A DNA stretch of 64,000 bases from Pandoraea horticolens (GCF_902459555.1 NZ_CABPSM010000014.1:91371-155370), one strand, 5' to 3'. Positions 32,195 through 40,591 are shown, numbered from the stretch's first letter. The notes: generated by a model from the letters alone, not told the origin. Numbers and translations: made by a program.

Positions 32195-33160
32195 ATGACG
32201 TTGCGCAAACCGATACCGACCCGTGGTGTGTCTCGCGATGCCTTCCGGCGTGTGGCGGCACTTCTGAGCGCAATGCCTTGCTTGATGGTGGCCGGGATTG
32301 CGCCAGCCGCCGCTCAGACCGTGATCCCGGATTTCGGCCGCTTCGCGTAACCCTCGGCACCGGGGAGTACTGTGCCGAGCGGCACTGGTGGTAGTCGCAC
32401 ACCATTGAGTCCGGGGCTTTATGTTCAGGTGCTGGACGGCTTGATCAACGTGACAAATCCTACGGGCACGCAGCTGTTCGCTGCCGGGCAGTTCGGCTTC
32501 GCGCCAACGCCAAACATGACCCCGCCGCCGATCCTCGTGCCCGTGAATCCGGGGATCATGTTCACGCCGCCGCCCGTTTTTTTTCATCCGTCGTCGACCA
32601 GCAATCCGCCGCCTGATGTCGTGACGCCGCCCATTCTCCCTGTCGTGAGACCGCCGGTCACTGTGCCGGTAGTGCTGGCAAGCGGCGCCGGCTATTACCT
32701 GACGAACTGGGGGGCGGACGGTCTTGGCAATCTTGGCTCGGGAACCGCGACGTTCAATGCGTCGAACTGGCTGGTGAACTTCACGGGATCGGCCATGCCG
32801 TTCGCCGTGAACTCCACATTGACGGTGGTTGAGGTCGGCAATCTCGACGACCTCGGGTGGGGGAGATGGACGTTGGGGAGTGTGTCCGATCACAACGTGG
32901 CGTTCGATCTGTCGACGTGGCGCTCGGGCATGCCATACCTCGTGGGGCGCCCGACGCTGGATGCTAATCTGCCGGTGTCCGGCACGATGACCTATGCGCT
33001 CGCCGGCGCGACGAAGGCTGTCGACATAACGACGGGCGCGGTTGGCACGCTATCGGGGGCGCTCAGCATTGCGTTTCAGAATGCGCAGTACAACGTCACG
33101 CCTAATTTGAATATTGCGATGCCCGGACAGACCTACGTGACGGGATCGGGGATCACGAGA
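32195..33160 (+). pseudogene. Probable SLAM cargo with C-terminal TbpB-like barrel, interrupted
   Basis: The frame starts with a signal peptide (MPCLMVAGIAPAAAQ), then meets a TAA at 32348-32350 and continues in the same frame to about 33160. After the stop come RTPLSPGLYVQVLDGLINVT and LFAAGQFGF, seen at the end of FecR-like proteins of Burkholderiales. A proline-rich linker follows, then a glycine/asparagine-rich barrel region (GTATFNASNWLVNFTGSAMP, WGRWTLGSVSDHNVAF, YALAGATKAVDITTG) like the TbpB-type handle of SLAM substrates. The 3' end is fused to an IS remnant near 33160. The nonsense codon and truncation make it a pseudogene. The cargo role is inferred from its place beside the SLAM gene. 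Confidence 0.6.
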
Positions 33161-34045
33161 GTCGGCCCGTCGTCTGACCGGAGATAACGTGGTGCGCCGT
33201 GCACGCTGATCAATCGACCGAGCACCTCAATGACTCGACGTGAGCGAATCGATCCCGCCACATCGATCGGCAGGCACTCCTGCGTAGGTTCGTCGACCAC
33301 CGTCAGACATTCGACTTGCTGGCCGTTCGCGCAGGCATCGAACACGAAGTCATAGCACCACACCGAGTTGCGGGCTGCCGGCGATGGGGTCTTGGCCGAC
33401 TGCCAGCCACGCGGCGCCTACGTCGCTTCTTCGGCACTTGCAGACCCGCCTGCGCCCAAAGCGAAGCACATCGGACACGACCGAGGACGATGCCTTCGCA
33501 TCCCAGCACCACTCGGATGCGGCGAGAACCGAAGCGCGGGAATTGACCCGACAACGCTCGCATCGCTTCGATCACAGGCGCGTTTTTTGTGGGCATCTTG
33601 GGCATATAGACCAAGCTCGATCGGCTGATCTGCATAAGCGCACAGGCCCGCCGTTGACTCAAGCCCCGCGTCATCGCAAACCGGGCTTGCTCACAGTGAA
33701 CCTGCACGCTCACCACCTTTTGCGCCGATCTCCTTCAAGACTTGGATATTGAGTGCTTGGTCGGCGACCAGCTTCTTCAGCCTGACATTCTCCGCTTCGA
33801 GCGCTTTGAGGCGTTTGACGTCATCGCTGACCATCTCGCCGAAGCGCTTTCACCAAGCCGTAAATCGACGCCTCGCTCACGCCGTGTCGCTTGGTCACTT
33901 CAGGCACTGTGTCCCGATCTGCCTCGCGCAGTATCCGCACAATCTGTTCGTCGTTGTATCGGCTTTTCTTCATACCAACTCCTCGTCTGAGCTGAGGAGC
34001 CATTATCTCTAGATTTCGCTGGTACGAGATTTCCCGGACAGGCCA
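33160..34045 (-). mobile_element. Decayed IS3-family element, truncated at its 3' end
   Basis: OrfA starts at ATG 33973 (KKSRYNDEQIVRILREAD, then VPEVTKRHGVSEASIYG) but shifts frame near 33850. The other frame continues with a leucine-zipper stretch, VKRLKALEAENVRLKKLVAD. OrfB follows (MTRGLSQRRACALMQISRSS, FPRFGSRRIRVVL), shifts frame near 33363 and continues CYDFVFDACANGQQVECLTV. It stops after YLRSDDGP, within the integrase core and before the last catalytic Glu. The intact end near 34045 reads TGGCCTGTCCGGG inward, a plausible terminal repeat. With several frameshifts and one end missing it cannot transpose. Its broken end cuts the SLAM cargo gene. Confidence 0.8.
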
Positions 34046-34582
34046 GTAGAACCAAGCCCATAAGGCGCTGGATTCTATGCGCAATTTTCGAGAAATTCAC
34101 AGAGCCAAATTAAGTTGACGTTTTTTTGCGTCAAGGAAACACAACATAAAGAATTAGGTTTCTCAAAAAACTTTAAAAATAATTTGTGAATGATATTTGA
34201 AATGCCGCTCCACCACATTATGTAAATTTCCATAAAATCCGTGCGGCTATTGGATTTCCATATAATTAAGGATTTTTCACGATCGATGATCGAAAAAATT
34301 GTCAATGAAACAAATCTCAAAAAATGGACGGCTAAGTGGATTCTACTAGGCCAGTCCGACCTTGACTCAAAGAAGAAACGCGCGTGAAATAGTGCCATTT
34401 CGCACGCCTAACCGAACATTACGCCGCACTGAGCGATAGTCGCTTTAAATCTGAAAGAAAAAAGCAAATTGAACAGCTTCCAGAGAGAAATTCCGCGAAA
34501 CCGCATTTCGATCACCCTCGATCCGACAGGCTACGCTCGGAGCTGGCCCAGATTGCCATGGCGGCCACTCAACCCGAAGGCC
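34046..34582. other. AT-rich stretch upstream of the effector gene
   Basis: From about 34080 to 34460 the base composition falls far below that of the surrounding DNA, with A/T runs throughout. No complete gene is seen. A fragment open on the + strand at 34391-34590 reads like natural protein (FARLTEHYAALSDSRFKSER, then LRSELAQIAMAATQPEGHA) but has no start codon and no recognised family. The composition points to horizontal origin and possibly to a promoter region for the effector. Confidence 0.6.
34399..34450 (+). promoter_or_regulatory. Weak hrpII-box-like promoter candidate
   Basis: TTCG at 34399-34402 is followed, after 16 nt, by TTAC, one mismatch class away from the TTCG-N16-TTCG box used by HrpB-type activators of type III secretion genes in Ralstonia and Burkholderia. 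A TTTAAAT at 34444-34450 sits at a suitable distance for a -10 element. The mismatch keeps this tentative. Confidence 0.2.
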
Positions 34583-34948
34583 ATGCCTGAGCGCGATAAG
34601 CCCAAACGGGCTTTCACCGCTTTTCACAGTCAAATCACCCCACGAACACAGGCGAAAGCCGATATGAAGTCGAAGGAATCGCAACAAGGCGCGGCTCAGG
34701 CCGCAGTCCCGGACGCCCATGACGCCCCCAAGGCTGCCCACGACAGCGTGTACGCCTCGCTGTGCAGCAAGATCAGCCTCCAACCCGTGACCGAAGCACG
34801 TTCTATCGAGGCGTTTCGTGACAACGACATGCTCGCCGAGGCGTCGGCCGACGAGCGCATTGTGCGCGTTCCTCGAACTGGCGTCGAAGTCGAGCCAAGC
34901 CGTTACCTTCTTCCATTGACTTTTCATCCATGCCGATCACTTCTATAG
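34583..34948 (+). other. Open frame overlapping the effector start, possible lost N-terminus
   Basis: This 121-codon frame starts at an ATG preceded by GAAGG and ends 19 bases inside the effector gene in a different frame. The product is polar and rich in Ala, Ser, Gln and Asp (SKESQQGAAQAAVPDAHDAP, VYASLCSKISLQPVTEARS), the kind of sequence found at type III effector N-termini, but no family is recognised. It may be the original N-terminus separated by a frameshift, a small separate gene, or noise. Confidence 0.3.
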
Positions 34949-36948
34949 GATCACATTTACTGGCCGGGCTGACCCAAGTGCTGTGCGAATGCCCTTGCTC
35001 GTCCCCGCAAGTCGATGAAGAAAGAGAATTAATGCTCGAGTATGCCGGCCAGCGGGACGATCCGGACCATGAGTGGCGCTGCGCCGCGCTATTGGCCGCG
35101 CTCGCCTGGACCCATCGCCAGCTCAGCCAGGTGGGTCGCACGGACATTGAGTGGGTGTGCCGGGACTTGACGCAGCATTTGGCACGCTCATGCCGTGAAG
35201 GCCTGGACATCGAGGTATTGGTCGATGCATTCGTAAACCTTGGCTTGGAAAATGCGCGCGGTGGCCAGACCCGTGAACCGTCGCCAGCTCATGTGAAACT
35301 CGCCCGTGATGTGCTCGCCACGCTGGAGGCTCGCGTGAACGCGGGTCAACTCTTGAGAGAACTGATCGCAGACTTACCCGGGCAGCAGGCGGGAGATGAT
35401 AGCGGCGTCGATGAGCTCTATCGGTACTCCTTGGCCGCATGGGTGGCATTCGCGCCGAGGGGGGATGAGAGGAAAGGCCGTGCAATCGCGCAGGACAGGA
35501 TTCTCAACATGGTGGGTGGCGAATTAGACCTGAAGGGTCTACTTTTGGATAGCCTGCCGGATTTGCCTGCGGGTCTCACAACGCTTGACGTACGCAGTAA
35601 CGGGTTGACTGAGCTGCGAGCCTTGCCTGAGAGCCTCGTGAAGCTCTCAGCTGCCGGCAACTACTTAGACCACCTGCCAGAATTGCCTGAGGGCCTCACA
35701 AAGCTTGACGTACGCACCAACCTGCTGACCTACCTGCCCCCCTTGCCCATGGGTCTCACAACGCTTTTCGCAAGCAGCAACCGACTATCCGAGTTGCCGA
35801 CGTTGCCCGAGGGTATCAAGACGCTTGGCGTAAGCGGCAATCATCTGACCCACCTGCCGGCGCTGCCTGCAAGTCTAAGAATGCTTGATATCTCGTCCAA
35901 CCGACTGACCCACCTGCCGCCAAGTGTATTTGGTATGCCGTATGAGGGTGAGGTAAATGCCGAATCCAACTTATTTTCGCTCATATTTATGGAACAGGCG
36001 CACAAGGCGATGTTGGCGCCAGGCTATAACGGGCCTCAGATTCGCTTCGAGATGGCGTTTCGCTGTGTGGGCGAAGCAGTTCGGGAATGGTTGAGCAACA
36101 ACGAACAAACGCAGATACGCCGATGGCAGGCGCACAGCATCGAATTAAATGCCGATGGGTTCGCACGTTTTCTGTTCCATTTGAAAGCGGCCGTCGACGA
36201 CAATGCCGAGTTCAAGGCGGGGGTCGCCAAGTGGTTAACCAAACTCTCCCAGGATGGAGAATTTCGCCAACTGACCTTCCTGGCCGCCCAAGGGGCCGCC
36301 GCGACCTGCGAGGATCGCGTTGCACTGACGTATAACGACCTGACTAAACTCAGTCATGCGCATGCCGTCAGCCGTGGCGATTATGACAACAGGCTCGTTG
36401 AGATCGTCGAGCGCGGGCGTGGGGCATTTCGCCTGGACGCACTGGAGAGGATTGCCCGCAAGAAAGCCGAGGCGTTATGGCTGGTCGACAAAATCGAAGT
36501 CTATCTGGCCTATCAGGTCCAACTGCGTGATCGGCTGCACTTGCCCACTGACATCGCAAACATGCGCTTCCTCTGGTTCTCGAGGGTGGATGCGCAGGAT
36601 CTGGAGGATGCCGTGCAGGAGGTTCTCGCCCGAGAGCAGACGGAGTTCTCCCAGTACTTCCTAGTCGAATGGGAGCCTTGGCAGCAGGTGCTGGCCCGGC
36701 TGGATCCTGAGGGAACCGAACGCGCGCATCAAAAATTGCAGGACATGCTCGCCGATTACGACCGGGAGGTGTCCGCGCAGCTGGCCAGTCTTGGGGTGCC
36801 GGAAGATCCTGAAACGCAGGCGCAGGCTGGGGTTGGCCTCATGAAGGTACAGCAGTTGGCGGTCTATGAAGAGCTCACTCGAGAACTCTTGCGCAAGCGG
36901 GGTGAGGAGGCACTCATGGACCAGATCTTGGGTGCGGCCAATCGGTGA
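34930..36948 (+). CDS. LRR-NEL E3 ubiquitin ligase effector (IpaH/SspH/SlrP family)
   Basis: The 672-residue protein has three parts. Residues 1-195 are a helical N-terminal region of unknown fold. Residues 198-335 hold leucine-rich repeats of exactly 20 residues in the bacterial LPX style (LPELPEGLTKLDVRTNLLTY). Residues ~345-672 are a NEL ubiquitin ligase domain. The NEL active-site motif is intact: Cys460 in AATCEDRVALTYNDL, followed by RLDALERIARKKAEALWLVD and KIEVYLAYQVQLRDRLHLP, as in Shigella IpaH. Such proteins are injected by type III secretion and ubiquitinate host proteins chosen by the LRR. The annotated ATG 34930 lacks a clear RBS and the frame is open back to 34822, so the N-terminus is uncertain. 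Its GC content is lower than its neighbours' and it lies in a tRNA-linked island. No secretion genes are in the window. Confidence 0.9.
   Translation: MPITSIGSHLLAGLTQVLCECPCSSPQVDEERELMLEYAGQRDDPDHEWRCAALLAALAWTHRQLSQVGRTDIEWVCRDLTQHLARSCREGLDIEVLVDAFVNLGLENARGGQTREPSPAHVKLARDVLATLEARVNAGQLLRELIADLPGQQAGDDSGVDELYRYSLAAWVAFAPRGDERKGRAIAQDRILNMVGGELDLKGLLLDSLPDLPAGLTTLDVRSNGLTELRALPESLVKLSAAGNYLDHLPELPEGLTKLDVRTNLLTYLPPLPMGLTTLFASSNRLSELPTLPEGIKTLGVSGNHLTHLPALPASLRMLDISSNRLTHLPPSVFGMPYEGEVNAESNLFSLIFMEQAHKAMLAPGYNGPQIRFEMAFRCVGEAVREWLSNNEQTQIRRWQAHSIELNADGFARFLFHLKAAVDDNAEFKAGVAKWLTKLSQDGEFRQLTFLAAQGAAATCEDRVALTYNDLTKLSHAHAVSRGDYDNRLVEIVERGRGAFRLDALERIARKKAEALWLVDKIEVYLAYQVQLRDRLHLPTDIANMRFLWFSRVDAQDLEDAVQEVLAREQTEFSQYFLVEWEPWQQVLARLDPEGTERAHQKLQDMLADYDREVSAQLASLGVPEDPETQAQAGVGLMKVQQLAVYEELTRELLRKRGEEALMDQILGAANR
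35563..35922 (+). repeat. Six tandem 60-bp units encoding the LRR array
   Basis: The DNA repeats with an exact 60-bp period, each unit beginning near TTGCC(T/C) and encoding one 20-residue leucine-rich repeat from residue 212 on. The units have diverged in sequence but none has changed length. Such arrays can gain or lose units by recombination and so alter the binding surface. Confidence 0.85.
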
Positions 36949-36957
36949 CGGCACCGG

Positions 36958-37125
36958 TATCTCTCTCGCTGTGGCCCTTGTCGCCGGTGCATCCATGTCG
37001 CTGGCCTCGGTGCCAGCCCGCGCGGCAAAGTTGCCGCATTCGTTGGTGACGGATCATCGCGTCAAGCAAGTGCCGTATGACCCGAATCAAGTCTACGAGA
37101 TCGTCGGCACGTATGGCTACAATCG
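36958..37125 (+). pseudogene. VirB9/TrbG conjugation-protein fragment (N-terminus)
   Basis: Ten bases after the effector stop, one frame reads as a signal peptide (ISLAVALVAGASMSLASVPA) followed by RVKQVPYDPNQVYEIVGTYGY, the first strand region of VirB9/TrbG/CagX proteins of type IV secretion systems. Homology stops after GTYGY, and the frame ends at a stop near 37162 in unrelated residues. About 80% of a normal VirB9 is missing and there is no clear start codon. It is a remnant of a conjugation locus. Confidence 0.6.
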
Positions 37126-37154
37126 TCCCACTTCGACTAAGCAGGCAGAAGATC

Positions 37155-37430
37155 ATGGGTAACGACGGACTCGCAAGCATTCGAGCCGACTTGGCAACGC
37201 TCCGGGCAACCACGATGCGGATGGTTGACGGGCAGTCGCGCCTGTTTGAACAACGCACTAGTTCCTCGTGGTCTGACCTCGGAGATTGGCGGGCATTCTT
37301 AGTGGGGGCTGCAATCTGGATGGCTGGTGCCGGGTTGCTTCAAGATCGACGACGAGGATTCGCGATGTTGTTGGTCTATCCGAAGATTGCACTTCGCTCA
37401 CTCCTTTCGATTGCGCATTGGTGTCCATGA
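37155..37430 (+). CDS. Small protein with one hydrophobic segment, unrecognised
   Basis: A 91-codon frame starts at ATG 37155 with a weak AGAAGA upstream. The product begins MGNDGLASIRADLATLRATT, a helical stretch, then has one hydrophobic segment (WRAFLVGAAIWMAGAGLL) and a basic tail. No family is recognised. It lies between the VirB9 fragment and the integrase and may itself be a fused or truncated remnant. Confidence 0.3.
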   Translation: MGNDGLASIRADLATLRATTMRMVDGQSRLFEQRTSSSWSDLGDWRAFLVGAAIWMAGAGLLQDRRRGFAMLLVYPKIALRSLLSIAHWCP

Positions 37431-37748
37431 CCAAACTTGCTGCACGTTGCGCAACGTTGCCGTGCTGTATCTCAACGTGTCGCACGGTATTTGTGGGCCT
37501 ATTGAGGCGCTGCGGTGCACTGAGGGTACTCAAGGTAGTGTTGTTGCCGAGCGTAAGTCAGCGCCTTTTCTTGCGCTGACTCAGAGGCTTGTGACTGAAC
37601 GACCCAATATACGTTTGCCCACAGCATCATCGCGACATCGGTAAAATCGAATTTAGCCATGCTTCACCTCTTCGGTAGGTGTCAATGTGGTCAGGTTGGG
37701 CCTGCTGTTGGCGCAGCAGGCTCGACCGCTCCGGATCGAATGGTGTTC
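37431..37748. other. Spacer between island remnants
   Basis: This 318-base stretch ahead of the integrase 3' end contains overlapping short frames rich in Cys and Arg that look non-coding. No repeat of the tRNA-Val 3' end was found here or further left, so the expected second attachment site is not visible. Confidence 0.4.
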
Positions 37749-38797
37749 TTAACCCAGCTTCAAGGCTAGGTCCGCGGCCCGAGGATGGTAGTAGCGTCGC
37801 AGCATTTGTACCGTCCTATGGCCAGTAACCGCAGAGAGTTCAAGTACATTGTCCAGTCGCTCGGCGAGGCGTGACGTTGCCTCGTGGCGAAGGTCGTGTG
37901 GAAGTGAAGATCCTCGATGCGGGCTCGCTCGCAGGCGCGCACAAATGCCTTTTTTAGGGATTCCACGGAAATGGGGAAGACCGGAGAGTTTGGTGTTACG
38001 CCATGCGCTGAGAGAAGCTCTAGCGTTTGAATCGCCCGAGTGCTTAATGGAACGTCACGCGCTTCCCCATTTTTGGAATCGTGGAGGCGTGCGTATCGTT
38101 CGGGAAGGTGAACATCTCCCCAGCGCAAAGACAGCATTTCGCTGCGACGCATGGCCGTTTCGATCGCCAAAATTACGATAGGGCGCAGAAATTCGTTTCT
38201 ACTTCCACCTGCCTCAAACGTCCCGTTCTCAGACCTTGAGCCCAGCGAAAGCTCTGCCAACAGGCGTTCCTCCTCGCCAGGACGCAAACGCCTAGAGCGA
38301 GCCCGATTTTCCTTGGGGCGTCGAATTTGCGATACGGGGTTGATTTCGATCGGAATCGCCCATTCCTTTTGTGCCACGCTCAGAACGTGACCGATGAGCG
38401 TCAACTCTCGATTCACCGTCGATCCTGACACGGGCTTGGCATCCCCGGTGCCGGTTAGGCGTCGATCCCGGTAGCGAGCGATGTTGTGGCCGCCGAGGTC
38501 TGCAATCTTGACCTGGGCTATTGGGTCGGTTTTGAGCTTGCGAAGCCGCAAGATCTCCAAGGATCCTCCCTTCTTCTGAGGAGACACCTCTTTTGCATAT
38601 CGTTGGAAAAGATCCTTGAGCGTATGCCGCCTTGCTTGCGATCTGTCGACGCCCCCCCCGCGGTCAATTTCGGCTTCGACCTGACGAGCCCACATTTCTG
38701 CTTCGGCCTTAGTGTCGAACGTCCGACTTTGCGCCGGATAGTCCTTTCTCCGGACGAACGCTCGCCAGTAGTTCCCGCGTTTTGAGATCGATGCCAC
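37749..38797 (-). pseudogene. Tyrosine site-specific integrase, frameshifted before its catalytic C-terminus
   Basis: The gene starts at GTG 38797 (ASISKRGNYWRAFVRRKDYP) and has the phage/island integrase layout: N-terminal arm-binding region, SAM-like core-binding domain, and a catalytic domain with the first Arg in ETAMRRSEMLSLRW. After LHFH the frame is shifted by an extra CA dinucleotide near 37905-37912. The other frame supplies the missing residues in perfect order: HDLRHEATSRL (His-x-x-Arg), VTGHRTVQMLRRYYHPR (His and nucleophilic Tyr), ending at 37749. As it stands the protein lacks the His, second Arg and Tyr and would be inactive. It lies beside tRNA-Val, the likely integration target. 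Confidence 0.85.
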
Positions 38798-38898
38798 GTG
38801 CTGCTCCAGACAAGTTCTTGTTGAGGTCTGGACGCATTTTCTGACTGCACCGCTTTTGCACCAAAAGCTCTTAAACAGAGGTTCGACGGCAAAAGAAA

Positions 38899-38927
38899 AA
38901 GGCCCTCGGCAATTGCCTGAGGGCCTT
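38899..38927 (-). terminator. Rho-independent terminator of tRNA-Val
   Basis: A hairpin with arms AAGGCCCTC / GAGGGCCTT is followed on the minus strand by TTTTTCTTTT. It lies 24 nt past the 3' end of the tRNA gene and before the integrase start, so it ends the tRNA transcript. Confidence 0.85.
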
Positions 38928-38950
38928 ATTCCGCGCGGTTCGCGCAAATT

Positions 38951-39025
38951 TGGTGGGTGGTACAGGGATTGAACCTGTGACCCCTGCCGTGTGAAGGCAG
39001 TGCTCTACCGCTGAGCTAACCACCC
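38951..39025 (-). tRNA. tRNA-Val (anticodon CAC)
   Basis: The minus strand folds as a full cloverleaf. The acceptor arm is GGGTGGT/ACCACCC with discriminator A and encoded CCA. The D-arm is AGCTCAGCGGTAGAGC, the anticodon stem CTGCC/GGCAG has loop TTCACAC, and the T-arm is ACAGG-TTCAATC-CCTGT. The anticodon CAC reads GUG valine codons. The tRNA lies downstream of dnaQ on the same strand, and its 3' end faces the integrase, the usual arrangement for an island attachment site. Confidence 0.95.
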
Positions 39026-39292
39026 AAATCATTAACTAAATCAATGACTTAGTGTTGATTGCTGAAGCTTCCGCTTCGCAATCAGGAGCAGAACTTTAAC
39101 TGTTTTCGCAGAAGCCTGCAACCTTTCTTTCGTTCTTTTTTGCTGCCGCCGTGACGATATCTCTCGATCACTTCACGCCGTTTCTCGCGATGACTCGCAA
39201 GCAGCAAAGACAGCGATTATAAGGATGTTTTCTTCGCTTGGGAAGAGCCGCATGCGAAATTCTCGCAAAGTCCCGGATCGTGCTGCGCGAAC

Positions 39293-40033
39293 TTACGCGG
39301 CGGACGGTGCGTCGCCTTCGGGCGGTGCCGGTTCTTTGCGCCACACGCACATGCCCTTCATGCTCTTGTCGATGCCGTTCAGCACGTCATCGTGCAGCGC
39401 AATCTCTTCGGTCGCGGCCGCGATGACCGGCAGGTCGAACTGACGCAGCGAAATCTTCTCGCGATGTGCGCTGGCTTCCCCGTCGTCGCCGTCGTTCGTA
39501 TCCATGACGAGGCTTTCCTGACCGCGCGTCATGGCGAGGTAGACGTCGGCAAGCAGTTCCGCGTCAAGCAATGCGCCGTGCAACGTGCGGTGTGCATTGT
39601 TCACGCCGAGACGCTCGCAAAGCGCATCCAGCGAATTGCGTCGGCCTGGGAACATCTCGCGGGCCCGCATCAGCGTGTCGATGAGGCTTGAACAGTGCTG
39701 CATGAATGGCGGCCAGCCGAGACGGCCGAACTCCATGTCGAGGAAGCCCAAATCGAACGCGGCGTTGTGGATGATGATCTCGGCGTCGCGGCAATATTCG
39801 CGCAACTCTTCAGCGATCTCGGCGAATTTTGGCTTGTCGGAGAGGAATTCGGTGGTCAATCCGTGCACCGCCAGTGCGCCCGGATCGCTGTCGCGCTCGG
39901 GGTTGATGTAGAAGTGCAGGTTGTTGCCGGTCAGGCGGCGATTGACCAGTTCGACACAACCGATTTCCAGCAGACGGTCACCCGTCTTGGCATTCAGGCC
40001 AGTGGTTTCGGTATCGAGGATCAGTTGTCGCAT
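39293..40033 (-). CDS. dnaQ: DNA polymerase III epsilon subunit (3'-5' proofreading exonuclease)
   Basis: The 246-residue protein has the DEDDh exonuclease motifs: DTETTG with Asp7 and Glu9 (Exo I), HNAAFDLGFLDMEF (Exo II) and HGALLDAELLADVYL (Exo III with the His). A short clamp-binding-like QFDLP sits in the C-terminal tail, which binds the alpha subunit. It proofreads replication errors. The start is ATG 40033; the longer open frame upstream runs into the rnhA spacer. Neighbours rnhA and tRNA-Val form the usual Burkholderiales order. Confidence 0.95.
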   Translation of the reverse strand: MRQLILDTETTGLNAKTGDRLLEIGCVELVNRRLTGNNLHFYINPERDSDPGALAVHGLTTEFLSDKPKFAEIAEELREYCRDAEIIIHNAAFDLGFLDMEFGRLGWPPFMQHCSSLIDTLMRAREMFPGRRNSLDALCERLGVNNAHRTLHGALLDAELLADVYLAMTRGQESLVMDTNDGDDGEASAHREKISLRQFDLPVIAAATEEIALHDDVLNGIDKSMKGMCVWRKEPAPPEGDAPSAA

Positions 40034-40133
40034 GATGTTCGGTGAGTCTCGTGTGCTTTCGGAATTGGCGCGCTGCGGGTCATGACGCCTCACGCAGCGC
40101 GCGGATGGTGCTCGTCGGATCGCCGCCGTCGCG

Positions 40134-40580
40134 CTAACCGCGACGCAGACTCTCCACGCCGCGATTGGCCAATTGGTCGGCAGCTTCGTTGCCTTCATGC
40201 CCGGCGTGGCCTTTCACCCAGCGCCAGTCGATCTCGTGTTTCTGCGAAACGACATCGAGCGTCTGCCAAAGATCGGCGTTCTTCACCGGCGCTTTGGCTG
40301 CCGTCTTCCAGCCGCGCGTCTTCCAGCCGTGAATCCACTCGCTGATGCCTTTCTGCACGTACTGCGAGTCGGTGTGGAGCACAACGTGGCAGGGCTTGTT
40401 CAGCGCTTCGAGCGCGCGAATGACGGCAAGCAGCTCCATGCGGTTGTTGGTGGTGTTGGCTTCGCCGCCAAACAATTCCTTGCGGTGTTTGCCCGCGACG
40501 AGCAGGGCGCCCCAACCGCCGGGGCCGGGGTTGCCTTTGCAGGCACCGTCGGTATAAATCTCAACTTGCGGCAAGGTCAT
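40134..40580 (-). CDS. rnhA: Ribonuclease HI
   Basis: The 148-residue enzyme cuts the RNA strand of RNA-DNA hybrids. The metal-binding carboxylates are visible: Asp11 in [15 protein letters not shown], the Glu in [11 protein letters not shown], the Asp in HTDSQYV, and the C-terminal Asp after GHEGNEAAD. Length equals the family norm. It lies 11 bp downstream of a methyltransferase gene and upstream of dnaQ on the same strand. Confidence 0.96.
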   Translation of the reverse strand: MTLPQVEIYTDGACKGNPGPGGWGALLVAGKHRKELFGGEANTTNNRMELLAVIRALEALNKPCHVVLHTDSQYVQKGISEWIHGWKTRGWKTAAKAPVKNADLWQTLDVVSQKHEIDWRWVKGHAGHEGNEAADQLANRGVESLRRG

Positions 40581-40591
40581 CTCTCAAACAA

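Noticed and set aside
34340..34365. Possible second IS end (AGGCCAGTCC resembling the terminal repeat near 34045)
   Set aside because: The match is only a few bases and has no accompanying transposase sequence.
35563..35922. Regular 60-bp repeats considered as a CRISPR-like array
   Set aside because: The repeats are coding, in frame, without spacers, and encode LRRs.
33188..38950. Left attachment site matching the tRNA-Val 3' end
   Set aside because: No duplicate of the tRNA 3' sequence was found by eye between the IS and the integrase.
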